52,268 nt of DNA from Candidatus Micrarchaeota archaeon CG10_big_fil_rev_8_21_14_0_10_45_29 (GTDB lineage Archaea; Micrarchaeota; Micrarchaeia; Anstonellales; Anstonellaceae), in the NCBI GenBank assembly GCA_002778455.1, contig PFCD01000020.1, forward strand, positions 44,635 through 96,902. The letters run 5' to 3'. The notes under the pieces were generated by a model that saw nothing but the letters and a program-made list of their open reading frames with translations, was not told the DNA's origin and ran no database searches. Below are positions 39,554 through 48,587 of this stretch, in pieces. Both the position numbers and the translations under genes were made by a program. Position 1 is the stretch's first letter. Each line of letters opens with the position of its first letter.

Positions 39554-40456
39554 ATGATGGATATAACGGTTCTCGGCTCTTCGGCGTCCGCCCCTACCCC
39601 CCAACGAAGCCTTCCCTCAATAGCCGTGCAAATAAACGGGGATATAATTTTGCTTGACTGTGGGGAAGGCGCGCAAAGGCAGATGATGCTGCATGGCGCA
39701 AGCTACGCAAAAGTAAAAGCAGCGCTAATTTCCCATTTGCATCTTGACCACTTTCTAGGGCTTTTCGGGCTTGGCGAAACCTTGCGCCTCTCCGGAAGAG
39801 TTGAGCCAATAAAAGTATTCGGCCCCCCAGGCACAAGAAAATTTCTCTACTCTTTTGGGCACCGCGAAATTTTTGATGTGCATGAAATCACAAAAGCCGA
39901 TTGCTCGAAAAAAAAGCCTTTGCATATAATGCAAAACCACCAAATTTTCTGCTTTCCCGCATCGCACGGCAAGCGCACAAACGCCTTTGGCTACATTATA
40001 GCTGAAAACGCGCGCCTGCGCTTTCATGAAAAAAAGGCAAAATCCCTCGGGCTTGCGGGCCCGCTCTTTTCCCAAATACAAAAAAAGGGAAAATTAAAAA
40101 TAGGGAAAAGAATTATCCGCCTAAAAGACATCACTTATTTGCAAAAAGGGCTTCGCCTTGCATACAGCGGCGACAGCCTCCCATGCGCCGCAACAACAAC
40201 CGCCGCAAAAAACGCGGATTTGCTTATACATGACTGCACCTTTGACGATTCGCGCGCCGATTTGGCAAAAGAAAAATTCCACACCACTGCCTCACAGGCG
40301 GCAAAAATAGCAAAAATAGCAAAAGCAAAATCCCTGCTTCTCACCCACATAGGCGGTAAATATTCAAAAGACGCGTCTATTCTTCTTGAGCAGGCAAAAA
40401 AAATCTTCCCAAACTCCCAAATCGCGCAGGACGGGATGAAAATAACATTAAAATAA
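39554..40456 (+). CDS. rnz: Ribonuclease Z
   Basis: 300 residues. tRNase Z cuts the 3' trailer of pre-tRNAs so that CCA can be added; all tRNAs in this window lack encoded CCA, so it is needed. MBL-fold motifs in order: TVLGSSASAPTPQRSLPSIA, LLDCGEGAQRQMM, SHLHLDHFLG (60-69, the metal motif HxHxDH), PASHGKRTNAFGYI, LAYSGDSLPCAATT, HDCTFDDSRADLA, KFHTTASQAAKIA and LLTHIG. Normal length for the short bacterial/archaeal form. ATG 39557 is a near-equal start. Confidence 0.95.
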   Translation: MMDITVLGSSASAPTPQRSLPSIAVQINGDIILLDCGEGAQRQMMLHGASYAKVKAALISHLHLDHFLGLFGLGETLRLSGRVEPIKVFGPPGTRKFLYSFGHREIFDVHEITKADCSKKKPLHIMQNHQIFCFPASHGKRTNAFGYIIAENARLRFHEKKAKSLGLAGPLFSQIQKKGKLKIGKRIIRLKDITYLQKGLRLAYSGDSLPCAATTTAAKNADLLIHDCTFDDSRADLAKEKFHTTASQAAKIAKIAKAKSLLLTHIGGKYSKDASILLEQAKKIFPNSQIAQDGMKITLK

Positions 40457-40537
40457 GCCAAACTTCTTAAAAAAATTAGAAGAATCAAAACAAGCTATAA
40501 AAAACAAGAAAAATAAAAATTTAAAATAAAAAACAAG

Positions 40538-40942
40538 CTATTTCTTTTTCTCCGCAGCTTCAGTCTGCCTCAGCTGAATCCTTGGCGGAATCATGGGCGG
40601 CGCCAAATTAACCGGCCTTACCACAAGCACTCCGTTTGTGCCGCATGTGAAATTCACGGCATTTAGCACCATCTCAGAGAAAGCATCCGGCAATTTTTTG
40701 TCCTTTTTCCAGCTTGCCTCTATCTCTTTGGAGGTTTTCTCATCCTCGTGCGCAAGAAGCGCCCCGTTCATTTTCAAAACTCCGACGCCCTCTTGGTATG
40801 TGGCGGTGTATGTGAATTTTATCTCTGCTTCCTGCCCCGTCATTTTCACGTCGTCAATTCCGATGTTCACATCAAGGCCCTTAACGTCTTCGTTTTTGTC
40901 CCTTGATGCCTCAACCTTGTCAATCCTTATGCCTGTAATCAT
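40538..40942 (-). CDS. Conserved archaeal small beta-rich protein (SecB-like fold possible)
   Basis: 134 residues from ATG 40942, with GAGGTG upstream and a TATA box (minus-strand TTTATAAAG, ~40987-40995). Beta strands (GLDVNIGIDDVKM, EIKFTYTATYQEG, GVLKMNGALLAHE) then a helix (FSEMVLNAVNFTCGTNGV) and a Pro-rich end VRPVNLAPPMIPPRIQL. This order - strands, helix, then Pro-rich hydrophobic end - resembles archaeal SecB-like proteins. Assignment is tentative. It might hold nascent or exported chains; nothing proves it. Confidence 0.55.
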   Translation of the reverse strand: MITGIRIDKVEASRDKNEDVKGLDVNIGIDDVKMTGQEAEIKFTYTATYQEGVGVLKMNGALLAHEDEKTSKEIEASWKKDKKLPDAFSEMVLNAVNFTCGTNGVLVVRPVNLAPPMIPPRIQLRQTEAAEKKK

Positions 40943-41057
40943 TTCAAAACACCTCAAAATAGAATATTACCCTATACTGCGCCTCACTTTATAAAATTGC
41001 CTTTCCTGCCCAAAGGGCAACTAAAACTATAAAAGCTACCACGTGCAAGCTTCATTT

Positions 41058-41903
41058 ATGCACTTGCGCGCATTCGGCATTCTTGCAACCTTTCTCCTTG
41101 TCTCCAGCGCATGCTTTGCCTCTTTCGAGCTTCGCTCGCTTAACATCACAATAACCCTAAACTCGGACGGCACCGCGCACGCGGTGGAGCAGGCGCGCCT
41201 TTTTATAACCGGAAACAATTCCATCCATTTATACGAGCAATCCAAAGTGTTCAACGACCTCTCTTCCTGGACCTCGCGCACAGGCATCTCTGATATCCGC
41301 ACCCACGTAAGCCGCCTCTATGTAGAGCTTGAGGATTTGCAGGTGCGCCCGGCATCGGTTGAGAGGTGCAACAATCTTGCGCAAACATGCTATGCAACCC
41401 TCACAATAGACTATAATATTTACCCTATAACCGAAAATTCCTCCGGCATTTTGCAGGCTGAAAATTACAAGCCCCGCACCACAAAATATTCCCTAAGAAG
41501 CGAGGCATTCACGTTCGAGCGCTCAAAAACCGACGATTTGATACTTCCAAAAGGAACCGCCATAAAAATACTTGTCCCGCAAAAAGCCCAGCAAATAACT
41601 TTTGCCAAAGTGCCTGACAACCTTGATAAGGATTCCCCCTTTTTCGTGTTTGCTCCTGATACCGGCAACACATACTACCTCGGGCAGGCAAGGGAATTTA
41701 TGTGGTCCAGCCAGTCGCCGTTCAAATTCGCGCTAAGCTATGAAATAGAGCTCTCGCTCGAGGAGGAAATCGTAGGCTTTTTCTCCCAGCTGCAGGCAGC
41801 AATATTCACACGCCTTCTCTCTGCGGAAGGGCTTGCATATATTTTGGCAGCATGCACAATCCTTCTCTCAATAGTATGGCTTCATTCCCTGGAGCCAAAG
41901 TGA
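41058..41903 (+). CDS. Secreted protein with C-terminal membrane anchor, unknown
   Basis: 281 residues from ATG 41058; a GTG at 41043 is also in frame. Signal peptide at 5-22 (FGILATFLLVSSACFASFEL). The outside domain is all beta (SLNITITLNSDGTAHAVEQA, ATLTIDYNIY, FALSYEIELSLEEE), like an N-terminal sandwich in DPANN and euryarchaeal surface proteins (DUF4897/2207-like N-domain look). One transmembrane helix closes (LAYILAACTILLSIVWLH). It ends 4 bp before pheS. Function unknown. Confidence 0.6.
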   Translation: MHLRAFGILATFLLVSSACFASFELRSLNITITLNSDGTAHAVEQARLFITGNNSIHLYEQSKVFNDLSSWTSRTGISDIRTHVSRLYVELEDLQVRPASVERCNNLAQTCYATLTIDYNIYPITENSSGILQAENYKPRTTKYSLRSEAFTFERSKTDDLILPKGTAIKILVPQKAQQITFAKVPDNLDKDSPFFVFAPDTGNTYYLGQAREFMWSSQSPFKFALSYEIELSLEEEIVGFFSQLQAAIFTRLLSAEGLAYILAACTILLSIVWLHSLEPK

Positions 41904-41907
41904 TTTT

Positions 41908-43371
41908 ATGAAATTCTCCCCGGACGAGGCAAAGCTTTTGGCGTTTCTTCTTGCGCGCGCGGGAGAATCATCCGTGCTTGAGGCGGCGCAGGATAACTCG
42001 CTTGAAATAAAAAACGCGGATTCAATAAGAATAGCCGCCCAGCGGCTGGCGCAGGCAGGGCTTCTTGAAACAGAAAACAGCATCTCCACAGAGGTTAAAT
42101 ACACCCGCGAAGGGCAGGAATTTTCCGCCGCCGGCTTGCCCGAAGTGCGGCTTCTAAAAGCGCTCGCAGAAAAGTCCCCGCTTCCCATCTCCACAATCGA
42201 GGGGGCTGCCCGGCGATTTGGAATTCCGGCCGCAAAAAAGGCCGGCTGGATAGAAATAAAATCCGGCAGCCTGCTTCTTACGCCAAAAGGAAAAAACGAT
42301 TTTGAGAAAAAAAATTATCCCGCCCTGCCTGAAGAGGAAGGCGCGCTCGCCTCCCTTTCCCCGGAAATTCTGCAATCTCTTGAGAGGCGCGGCATAATAA
42401 CAACAAGCACAGGCGTGCTCGATACCGCGCTGCAGCTTAGCGCAAAAGGAAAAAAGGAGGCCCTTGCCATCCCAAAGAGTTCCTCTTCCGGAGAGATTGG
42501 CGCTTTAAGCAGGCAAACCCTTCTCTCAGGCTCATGGAAAGGAAAAACATTTAGAAAATACGGCATAGGCGGCGATTTCCCATCCACTCCCGCCGCAAGG
42601 CGCCACCCCATCTCCCGCCTCCGCGAAAAAATTTGCCAAATATTTTCCCAAATGGGCTTTGAGCAGATGGAAGGCCCCTTAATAGAATCCGCGTTCTGGA
42701 ATTTTGACGCGCTTTTTCAGCCCCAGGACCATCCTGCGCGCGATTTGGCAGACACGTTCTACATTGATGCCCCCTCCCCTCTTCCAAATCCGGCGCTTGT
42801 AAAAAAAGTTGCCGAAGCCCACAAAGGCGGCTGGGGTTATGAATGGGAAAGCTCTGCCGCGCAGGAGAGCGTGCTTCGCACCCATACTACCGCGGTAAGC
42901 GCAAGAACTTTGCATGATTTGCAAAAAGACCCCGCGCCAAAAAAATTCTTCTCCATCGGAAAAGTGTTTCGCAATGAAGCAACAGATTACAAGCATTTGG
43001 CAGAATTTTTTCAGGTTGAGGGAATAATCTCATGGGAAGGCGCGCAATTTCCCCACCTTCTTGGCACATTAAAAGCATTTTACCAAAAGCTCGGCTTTGA
43101 GAAAATCCGCTTCCGCCCCTCTTTCTTTCCTTACACTGAGCCTTCTTTGGAAATAGAAGTGTTTCATCCGGCGCGAAAAGAGTGGATAGAGCTTGGCGGC
43201 GCAGGAATATTGCGCCCTGAAGTAACCCTTCCCCTCTGCTCAAAATACCCTGTGCTTGCATGGGGGCTCTCGCTCGAGCGCCCGCTGATGCTCTCGGGAA
43301 AAATAAGCGACATTCGCACCCTTTACAGAAACGACCTCTCATGGCTTCGCGATTTTAGCGCAAAGCAATAA
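41908..43371 (+). CDS. pheS: Phenylalanine-tRNA ligase alpha subunit
   Basis: 487 residues, archaeal/eukaryotic type with an N-terminal ~190-residue winged-helix region (three small DNA/tRNA-binding-like modules: EAKLLAFLLARAGESSVLEA; EVRLLKALAEKSPLPISTIE) before the class II catalytic core. Motif 1 region RRHPISRLREKICQIFSQMG, motif 2 KKFFSIGKVFRNEATDYKHL with the FRxE, substrate segment LAEFFQVEGII, and motif 3 GLSLERPLML. HPARDLADTFY is the family's PheS signature. The beta subunit gene is at 15448-17028 on the other strand, so expression is not coupled. Confidence 0.96.
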   Translation: MKFSPDEAKLLAFLLARAGESSVLEAAQDNSLEIKNADSIRIAAQRLAQAGLLETENSISTEVKYTREGQEFSAAGLPEVRLLKALAEKSPLPISTIEGAARRFGIPAAKKAGWIEIKSGSLLLTPKGKNDFEKKNYPALPEEEGALASLSPEILQSLERRGIITTSTGVLDTALQLSAKGKKEALAIPKSSSSGEIGALSRQTLLSGSWKGKTFRKYGIGGDFPSTPAARRHPISRLREKICQIFSQMGFEQMEGPLIESAFWNFDALFQPQDHPARDLADTFYIDAPSPLPNPALVKKVAEAHKGGWGYEWESSAAQESVLRTHTTAVSARTLHDLQKDPAPKKFFSIGKVFRNEATDYKHLAEFFQVEGIISWEGAQFPHLLGTLKAFYQKLGFEKIRFRPSFFPYTEPSLEIEVFHPARKEWIELGGAGILRPEVTLPLCSKYPVLAWGLSLERPLMLSGKISDIRTLYRNDLSWLRDFSAKQ

Positions 43372-43415
43372 TGCCCCCGAAGTTTTTCTAAAAAACGCTT
43401 GCCGCCAAACCCGGA

Positions 43416-43439
43416 CGCGGAAAAAGAAATTTTTCCGCG
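43416..43439. terminator. Strong hairpin after pheS
   Basis: CGCGGAAAAA (43416-43425) pairs perfectly with TTTTTCCGCG (43430-43439) around a GAAA tetraloop. In the 150-bp gap between pheS and the next gene; followed by GCGCC, not by T, so it could be an RNA-end stabiliser as well as a terminator. Confidence 0.45.
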
Positions 43440-43528
43440 CGCCAAAACCTTATATTTTTTCAAAAATGGCGCTGGCATACGTATTTATTCTTTAGCAGGC
43501 ATCAGAGAATCACACGAAGGTGTTTTAC

Positions 43529-43960
43529 ATGGGCTTTCTGGACGACATAATGAAAAAAGCAGGCCTTTCCGGCTCGCCAAGCCAAAAGGGCGACGGGGGC
43601 GCAAACCCGTTTAAGCTTATCACTTCATTCCGCCCCGTGCGGCTAAAATCAAGAAACGAAAATTTCACAGAACTCATAATACGCCTGCGAAACATGAGCG
43701 GAGAGGAGAAGCTTTGCTCTGTTTCAATACAGCTTCCAAACCAACTGGGCTTTGACTCTGTAGGCTTGCACAAAACAAAAGAGCTTCGCATGGGCAAGCT
43801 TCCCGCAGGCTCGCAGAAGGAAGCCTATGTTTCCATATGGGCAAACAGCCAGACCCCAGCAGGCACCTATCGGATAAATGCCACCGCATACACCCATTAC
43901 AGGGATTACACTCATGTAATAAATTCTGCAAGAAAGCCGCTGGAGCTTCGTGTTGTATAA
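43529..43960 (+). CDS. Small beta-sandwich protein, unknown
   Basis: 143 residues from ATG 43529, after AAGGTG. A short amphipathic helix (GFLDDIMKKAGL) opens; then NPFKLITSFRPVRLKSRNEN and a beta sandwich with repeated strands (FTELIIRLRNMSGEEKL, VSIQLPNQLGFD, EAYVSIWANSQTPAGTYRIN, LELRVV). This has the character of an Ig-like/CARDB or NEW3 domain but without a signal peptide, so the protein is cytosolic unless exported otherwise. Function unknown. Confidence 0.6.
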   Translation: MGFLDDIMKKAGLSGSPSQKGDGGANPFKLITSFRPVRLKSRNENFTELIIRLRNMSGEEKLCSVSIQLPNQLGFDSVGLHKTKELRMGKLPAGSQKEAYVSIWANSQTPAGTYRINATAYTHYRDYTHVINSARKPLELRVV

Positions 43961-43973
43961 CTCCCAAATCCTG

Positions 43974-44285
43974 CTAATTCCGCCCTTCCGCATCCACTTT
44001 CTTCTCTTCGGGCTTTTTTTCCGTCTGCATTTTTTTAACAAGCTCGTCAAGAAGGGAGGCAATAACCCTTCCCTGCTCTGTTAATGAAACCGACTTGAGC
44101 CTCCCCTTTTTTTCAAACTTAACCCAGCCTGCCTTCTCAAGCTCTGCAAGCCATCCTGTAACATAAACATATGAGCACCCGGAATATTTTGCAAGCTTTG
44201 AGGGATACCACTGCTCCTGCGCCTCTTTGAGGCACAAGATAACCGCAACCGGCTTTTGCTTTAAAACAAATCTTTTCATCACCAT
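43974..44285 (-). CDS. Winged-helix DNA-binding protein
   Basis: 103 residues from ATG 44285; a TATA box at 44309-44318 would start transcription at about this base, making it leaderless. ATG 44279 is next. The helix-turn-helix is WYPSKLAKYSGCSYVYVTGW with helix LAELEKAGWVKFEKKGR as wing, LKSVSLTEQGRVIASLL as the dimer helix: the MarR/PadR/ArnR-like winged fold. Tail Lys/Glu-rich. A regulator; targets unknown. Confidence 0.8.
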   Translation of the reverse strand: MVMKRFVLKQKPVAVILCLKEAQEQWYPSKLAKYSGCSYVYVTGWLAELEKAGWVKFEKKGRLKSVSLTEQGRVIASLLDELVKKMQTEKKPEEKKVDAEGRN

Positions 44286-44308
44286 ATGTTTTACCTGCAT
44301 TTGCATTC

Positions 44309-44318
44309 TTTAAATACC
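44309..44318 (-). promoter_or_regulatory. TATA box of the winged-helix gene
   Basis: Minus-strand GGTATTTAAAG region; centre ~27 bp before ATG 44285. Confidence 0.5.
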
Positions 44319-44420
44319 ATCCACCTCAATCAAAAGCCAAATCCCTGGGCCTTTTTTGCGCATCATGCCCCCGCCCAAAAGCGTTTGCAGTAAAAATCCT
44401 CAAGCATTAATGCCCTCGCA

Positions 44421-46439
44421 TCAAACCTCTCCTATGCACGCCAGCCTGAGCCTTTTTCCCCCAATAGCCAGCTTCAGCCGTGCCGCCGCCCTTCCCCCGT
44501 CCATGCTTAGCATTTTCTCAAATTTTTCCTTAGCCGCCTTCCCCTCAAACACCAGCACATCGGAAATTCTTCCGCTACCCAATTCCACGATACTTTGCCC
44601 GCAATACACTTGCCACAAACTCCCCGCGCCCCCGGCAAACCTTTTTCCCTCTTTGCGCAAGGCAACCCCTCTCACCATAAGCCTGCCGCACAACTCTCTC
44701 TCCATCCCCTTGCGCACAATCTCTTTTTGCGTGCATTTTTTTGCAGGGGCGCAATATTGCCCGAATTTTACAAGCTCCCCCCTCTCAACAAGGCTTGCAA
44801 GAGCAGCCTCCAGGCTGTCCGGGCTTATATGCCCCCGCCCCGCGCAAACCTTTTGCATTATATTCTCAAAATCGGCAAAATCACCAACACAGCCGAGCAG
44901 CTCCTGCCTGCTAATTCTAATCTCTTTTCCTTTCATGGCAGGAATCTCCCCCACCCTTATTTCATATCTTTCTCCCCTTCCGGGCTTTAGCGCAAAATAT
45001 ACGACCAGCATCAGCGCAAGCGAGGGCAACCCCCAGTCAACAACCTTTTGCCATGCGCCAAACCTCTCCTGCACCCAGCTGTGGGAGAACACAACATCCC
45101 CTGCCATAAAATAAACAGTATTCTCACCCTCGTCCCAGTGGGACGCCACCACCACTTCCCCCTCATGCACCGGCAAGCGCGCCCATTCTCCGCCCTCTTT
45201 TTTCGCAAGCACAAATTCATCCGGAATTTTTTTGGAATTAACAGTAAGCAAATACTTTTTTTGCATCCCTTGCGCAGGAGCCGCGGTTGCCTCATACTTT
45301 TGCATCCGCACTATTGCTGCAGCATATTCGCGCCCATATTGGTCTTGCACAGATATTATTGAATATCCTCCGCCACCCCATTTATCCATTATAAAAGAGC
45401 CAACCCAAAGGTTTCCCTTCCCTCCAAACCTCCCTCCCTCATCCCCGCCTATTTTTTTGAAGGCAACAATTTCGCCTTCCTCATCAAGGCAATATGCAAA
45501 ATACTGCAACCCTTCTCCCTCTTCTTTTCGCATTCTCACCTGAAAAGCGGCCCTGGAAGACGGAGAGGCGCTTTTCGCGCCCTCAACATCCCCCTGCAGG
45601 CGCGCCAGCCCGACATCCCAAACCCGAAGAAGCCTCTCTTTATCAATAATGCTGATTCTTGCCCATTTTTGCCCCTCTTCAGGCACCTGCAAAATAATGC
45701 TTGCGCCGCCAGCATACTCCCCCTCATACTTTTCTGCCGCCCCTTTCCCCGGCAAAATTGCCATCACTATTTTTCGCGCCAAAAATCGCAAATCCTCAAA
45801 CTCATCCAAAGTGCGCCCATTTGCCCTCACATCCGCCCCCGGGCAACCCAAATCCAAAAACACATATCTATCCGAGGATTTTTTCCCCGTCACAACGCAT
45901 CCGGGCGCCCCCCCGTCCGCAAGCGCCCCGCCTTTTCCAACGCTTGCGTTTTGAAAAATTCCCAAATACAAAATCAAATCCCTCTCTCCAAAGCGCATCT
46001 CCTCTTTTTCCCCAAAGCCCGCCGGCCATGCGCCGGAGGGGATAATAATAATTCTCCCCTGCATTGAAGGCGAAAGCTCCTGCCAATCCTGCAGTGCAAA
46101 CTGCCACCCCGCCTCTCCGGCAGCCTCCTGTAGGTTGGCGGCAAACTCATCAAACTTTCCTGCACCTGCCCAAGGGCCTTTTAGCAAAACAATTTTTCCC
46201 GCCTGCTCTTGCTCATATATTCTTATGCTGATGTTTGCCTCCCCTCCCCCCTCAAGCGCAATCCAGGCAACCCTGCTATCTCCGTAATTTAATTCTTTTG
46301 CCTGCTTTAGCGCGAAAACACTTTCCCCTTCCGCCGCCGCCACGCCCTCTCCGCCCCCTCCAAACACGGCAAGCGCAATAAAGCTGGCGGCAAAACAGGC
46401 AAAAATCCCAAAAACAACGTATTTTGGCAGAATCTGCAT
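44421..46439 (-). CDS. Large membrane protein with extracellular and cytosolic domains, unknown
   Basis: 672 residues. N-terminal membrane helix/signal at ~8-26 (VFGIFACFAASFIALAVFGG). Residues ~45-490 form a large outside region, beta-rich, with SRVAWIALEGGGEANISIRI near its start. A second membrane helix lies at ~497-513 (VVDWGLPSLALMLVVYFALK). The C-terminal ~155 residues are cytosolic, with a winged-helix look (ISRQELLGCVGDFADFENIM; PDSLEAALASLVERGELVKF). This outside-sensor, inside-wHTH plan suits a transmembrane regulator. AATTATATAATT at 46461-46472 sits ~27 bp upstream: leaderless start. Not recognised as a named family. Confidence 0.6.
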   Translation of the reverse strand: MQILPKYVVFGIFACFAASFIALAVFGGGGEGVAAAEGESVFALKQAKELNYGDSRVAWIALEGGGEANISIRIYEQEQAGKIVLLKGPWAGAGKFDEFAANLQEAAGEAGWQFALQDWQELSPSMQGRIIIIPSGAWPAGFGEKEEMRFGERDLILYLGIFQNASVGKGGALADGGAPGCVVTGKKSSDRYVFLDLGCPGADVRANGRTLDEFEDLRFLARKIVMAILPGKGAAEKYEGEYAGGASIILQVPEEGQKWARISIIDKERLLRVWDVGLARLQGDVEGAKSASPSSRAAFQVRMRKEEGEGLQYFAYCLDEEGEIVAFKKIGGDEGGRFGGKGNLWVGSFIMDKWGGGGYSIISVQDQYGREYAAAIVRMQKYEATAAPAQGMQKKYLLTVNSKKIPDEFVLAKKEGGEWARLPVHEGEVVVASHWDEGENTVYFMAGDVVFSHSWVQERFGAWQKVVDWGLPSLALMLVVYFALKPGRGERYEIRVGEIPAMKGKEIRISRQELLGCVGDFADFENIMQKVCAGRGHISPDSLEAALASLVERGELVKFGQYCAPAKKCTQKEIVRKGMERELCGRLMVRGVALRKEGKRFAGGAGSLWQVYCGQSIVELGSGRISDVLVFEGKAAKEKFEKMLSMDGGRAAARLKLAIGGKRLRLACIGEV

Positions 46440-46460
46440 CTACTCTCCCTCTCTGCCAGA

Positions 46461-46472
46461 AATTATATAATT
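46461..46472 (-). promoter_or_regulatory. TATA box of the large membrane protein
   Basis: AATTATATAATT, itself palindromic, is centred ~27 bp before ATG 46439. Confidence 0.5.
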
Positions 46473-46520
46473 GCGGGGGGCATGATTTGCCTTTTATTTA
46501 TATGCATGCCATATTTTTTC

Positions 46521-47504
46521 ATGTTTCTTGAACATTTTTACTCCAGAAAGCCTATTGTGGAAAAAGAAATTTACGGCGTTGTCGGAAAACACACAAAGCC
46601 GGATGAGGTCTATGGCATCATCCGTGAATTTCTAAAGCGGGGAGGCAAGCGCTTTCGCCCCCTGCTCTGCCTCTCATGCGCGGGGGCAGTAGGCGGCAAC
46701 ATAAAAGACGCCCTCAACGCCGCCGCGGCAATAGAGCTTTTTCACAATTTCACCCTAATACATGATGACATAGAAGACAATTCCCAAATGAGGCGGGCAG
46801 AGCCGTGCCTTCACATAAAATACGGCATGCCTCTTGCAATAAACGCCGGAGACGGGCTTTTTATGCTTGTATGGAAAACGGCTCTTGGGAAAGGGGGGAA
46901 AGACAGCGCCGAATCCCAAAAAATTCTTCTCTCTGCATTCACCTCCGTGCTTGAGGGGCAGGCAATGGAGCTCTCCTGGCACAGGGAAAACCGCTGGGAC
47001 ATCACAAAAGAGGATTATTTGAAAATGGCAGGGGGGAAAACAGCCTCCCTCATAAGCGCCTCATGCCACGCAGGCGCGCTTCTTGGGGGCGCGGACGCTT
47101 CTATTTGCAAGCGCTTGTCAACATTTGGCTACAAGCTGGGGCTGGCTTTTCAAATTCAGGATGATTTGCTAAACCTTGTTGGGGACGAGAAAAAATACAA
47201 AAAAGAAATCGGCGGGGATATCCGCGAAGGAAAGCGCACCCTGATGGTGCTTGACTGCCTGAAAAAGCTCTCAGCAGCAGACGCAAAAAAAATGCGCAAA
47301 ATACTCGGGGAAGAGGGGGCAACAAATGATGAGATAAGCTGGTGCATAGAAAAAATGCGCTCAACAGGCTCACTGGGCGCCGCTTCAAAATATGCAACTT
47401 CCCTTGTGGAAGAGGCAAAAAAGGAAATTTCCCCCCTAAAAGAGAGCGAAGACAAAACCGATTTGCTCTCGGTCGCCCGCTATATAATAAGCAGGGAAGA
47501 ATAA
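46521..47504 (+). CDS. idsA: Geranylgeranyl/polyprenyl diphosphate synthase
   Basis: 327 residues from ATG 46521, since TTTATTTATA at 46493-46502 fits a leaderless start there; ATG 46506 is the other option. Trans-prenyltransferase that builds the C20 (or longer) chain of archaeal ether lipids from DMAPP and IPP. First Asp-rich motif LIHDDIEDNSQMRR, second FQIQDDLLNLVGD; GGKRFRPLLCL binds IPP; MAGGKTASLISASCHAGALL sits between. Residues five before the first motif are FHNFT, with Phe at the chain-length gate, so the length class cannot be set from this alone. Confidence 0.92.
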   Translation: MFLEHFYSRKPIVEKEIYGVVGKHTKPDEVYGIIREFLKRGGKRFRPLLCLSCAGAVGGNIKDALNAAAAIELFHNFTLIHDDIEDNSQMRRAEPCLHIKYGMPLAINAGDGLFMLVWKTALGKGGKDSAESQKILLSAFTSVLEGQAMELSWHRENRWDITKEDYLKMAGGKTASLISASCHAGALLGGADASICKRLSTFGYKLGLAFQIQDDLLNLVGDEKKYKKEIGGDIREGKRTLMVLDCLKKLSAADAKKMRKILGEEGATNDEISWCIEKMRSTGSLGAASKYATSLVEEAKKEISPLKESEDKTDLLSVARYIISREE

Positions 47505-47543
47505 TTTTTTGCAAAACTCAAATATTTACGCAAAAGAATTTTT

Positions 47544-48404
47544 CTAATGCTTTTTCTTTAAATGCTTTTTCGAATGTGTTTTTTGAGCGGGTTTTTTTCC
47601 GGCAGCTCTCTCCCCCGCGCTTATTTTTTTCTCCGCATCCATTTGTTTTTGCACGGTTTCCCCCCCTGCCGCCTCAAAATATATTGCAGATATCACAGAT
47701 GCAAAAGGCGCGAACACAAAAAGAAAGTATAATGGGTATAGCACCGCGGATATTGCAGGCGCAAGAAGCATCGCGGCCAAAATGCAAAAGAGCACAAACG
47801 AGGCAAGCGGAGATGCAAAATTTGCCTTAAGCGCATTTTTTATGCTGGAAATTACCCCGTTTCCCGCGGCGCTTGCCGCAAAAACAAGCCATAATGGATA
47901 CTGCAAAACAACCGCAACTATTAACGCCGCAATTGCGCCCGCCCCGGCAAGCAAAGAATTTACCTGCAACAGGTATACTCCCGCGCCAAGCACCAAAAGC
48001 GCGGGCACCGCCCACACAAGCGTGTATATTAAAAATAATGCAAAATATTTTAGCGCCCCGTTCGCCATCTCATCAAAATATGCAAGAGCCGAAAATTTCT
48101 CGTTGGCGGCAACCCTCGCGCACGAGTGCACATATGCACCTGCGGCCGCAAACAAAAAAACAAAAAACACAAGCACTCCTACAAGTGTGCTTAGCGCGAT
48201 TGCCCCGATTGCATAAGGGTTCTGAATCCATGCCCCTCCCTCTCCTGCATAAAGCGCGATAAGCCCGTCGGCTATCAGCGATATTAGCGATATTCCAAAT
48301 CCTGCAATAACGGCGATGCTAAGCAAAAGAGAGAGCGCAACATATGCTCCCAGGCGTGAGGTGTATGCCCTCATCCCCAATATTAATATCTCAAGCAGGT
48401 TCAT
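47544..48404 (-). CDS. Polytopic membrane protein with Lys-rich tail, unknown
   Basis: 286 residues with five or six membrane helices (~18-45, 65-92, 115-140, 147-170, 196-220 and a re-entrant one near 225-245). Loops are short. The tail (from ~250) is very basic and ends KTHSKKHLKKKH. The start MNLLEILILGMRAYTSRLGA is a short amphipathic helix. This resembles DUF4013-like or glycerophosphoryl-type membrane proteins of small archaea but I cannot name a family. Convergent with the prenyl synthase (39-bp gap); its start faces the triple-repeat gene. Confidence 0.6.
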   Translation of the reverse strand: MNLLEILILGMRAYTSRLGAYVALSLLLSIAVIAGFGISLISLIADGLIALYAGEGGAWIQNPYAIGAIALSTLVGVLVFFVFLFAAAGAYVHSCARVAANEKFSALAYFDEMANGALKYFALFLIYTLVWAVPALLVLGAGVYLLQVNSLLAGAGAIAALIVAVVLQYPLWLVFAASAAGNGVISSIKNALKANFASPLASFVLFCILAAMLLAPAISAVLYPLYFLFVFAPFASVISAIYFEAAGGETVQKQMDAEKKISAGERAAGKKPAQKTHSKKHLKKKH

Positions 48405-48492
48405 TCCAGTTTTGGGTGAAGCGTGAAATTTTTAAATATGCTCTAATTTGTTTATTATGCCATAATGGAGGTGTTTGTGGCAAAAAGGGAAC

Positions 48493-48581
48493 CTATATAA
48501 ATGGTAGTTGTGTATAATAGTATATGGTAAATCGTGGTTTTGACTTTTCTGCAAGGCGAAAAAGCAAAGCTTCTAAAGGTG
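48493..48581 (+). promoter_or_regulatory. Promoter and ribosome site of the triple-repeat gene
   Basis: CTATATAAAT at 48493-48502 and a second AT-rich element TATAATAGTATATGG (48512-48526) precede AAGGTG (48576-48581) and ATG 48588. The first would give a ~60-nt leader, the second a ~35-50-nt one. Confidence 0.5.
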
Positions 48582-48587
48582 AATTTC

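Noticed and set aside
45649-46067. Several overlapping plus-strand frames inside the large membrane protein gene
   Set aside because: Pro/His/Arg-rich, mutually overlapping, no ribosome site; shadows of the minus-strand gene.
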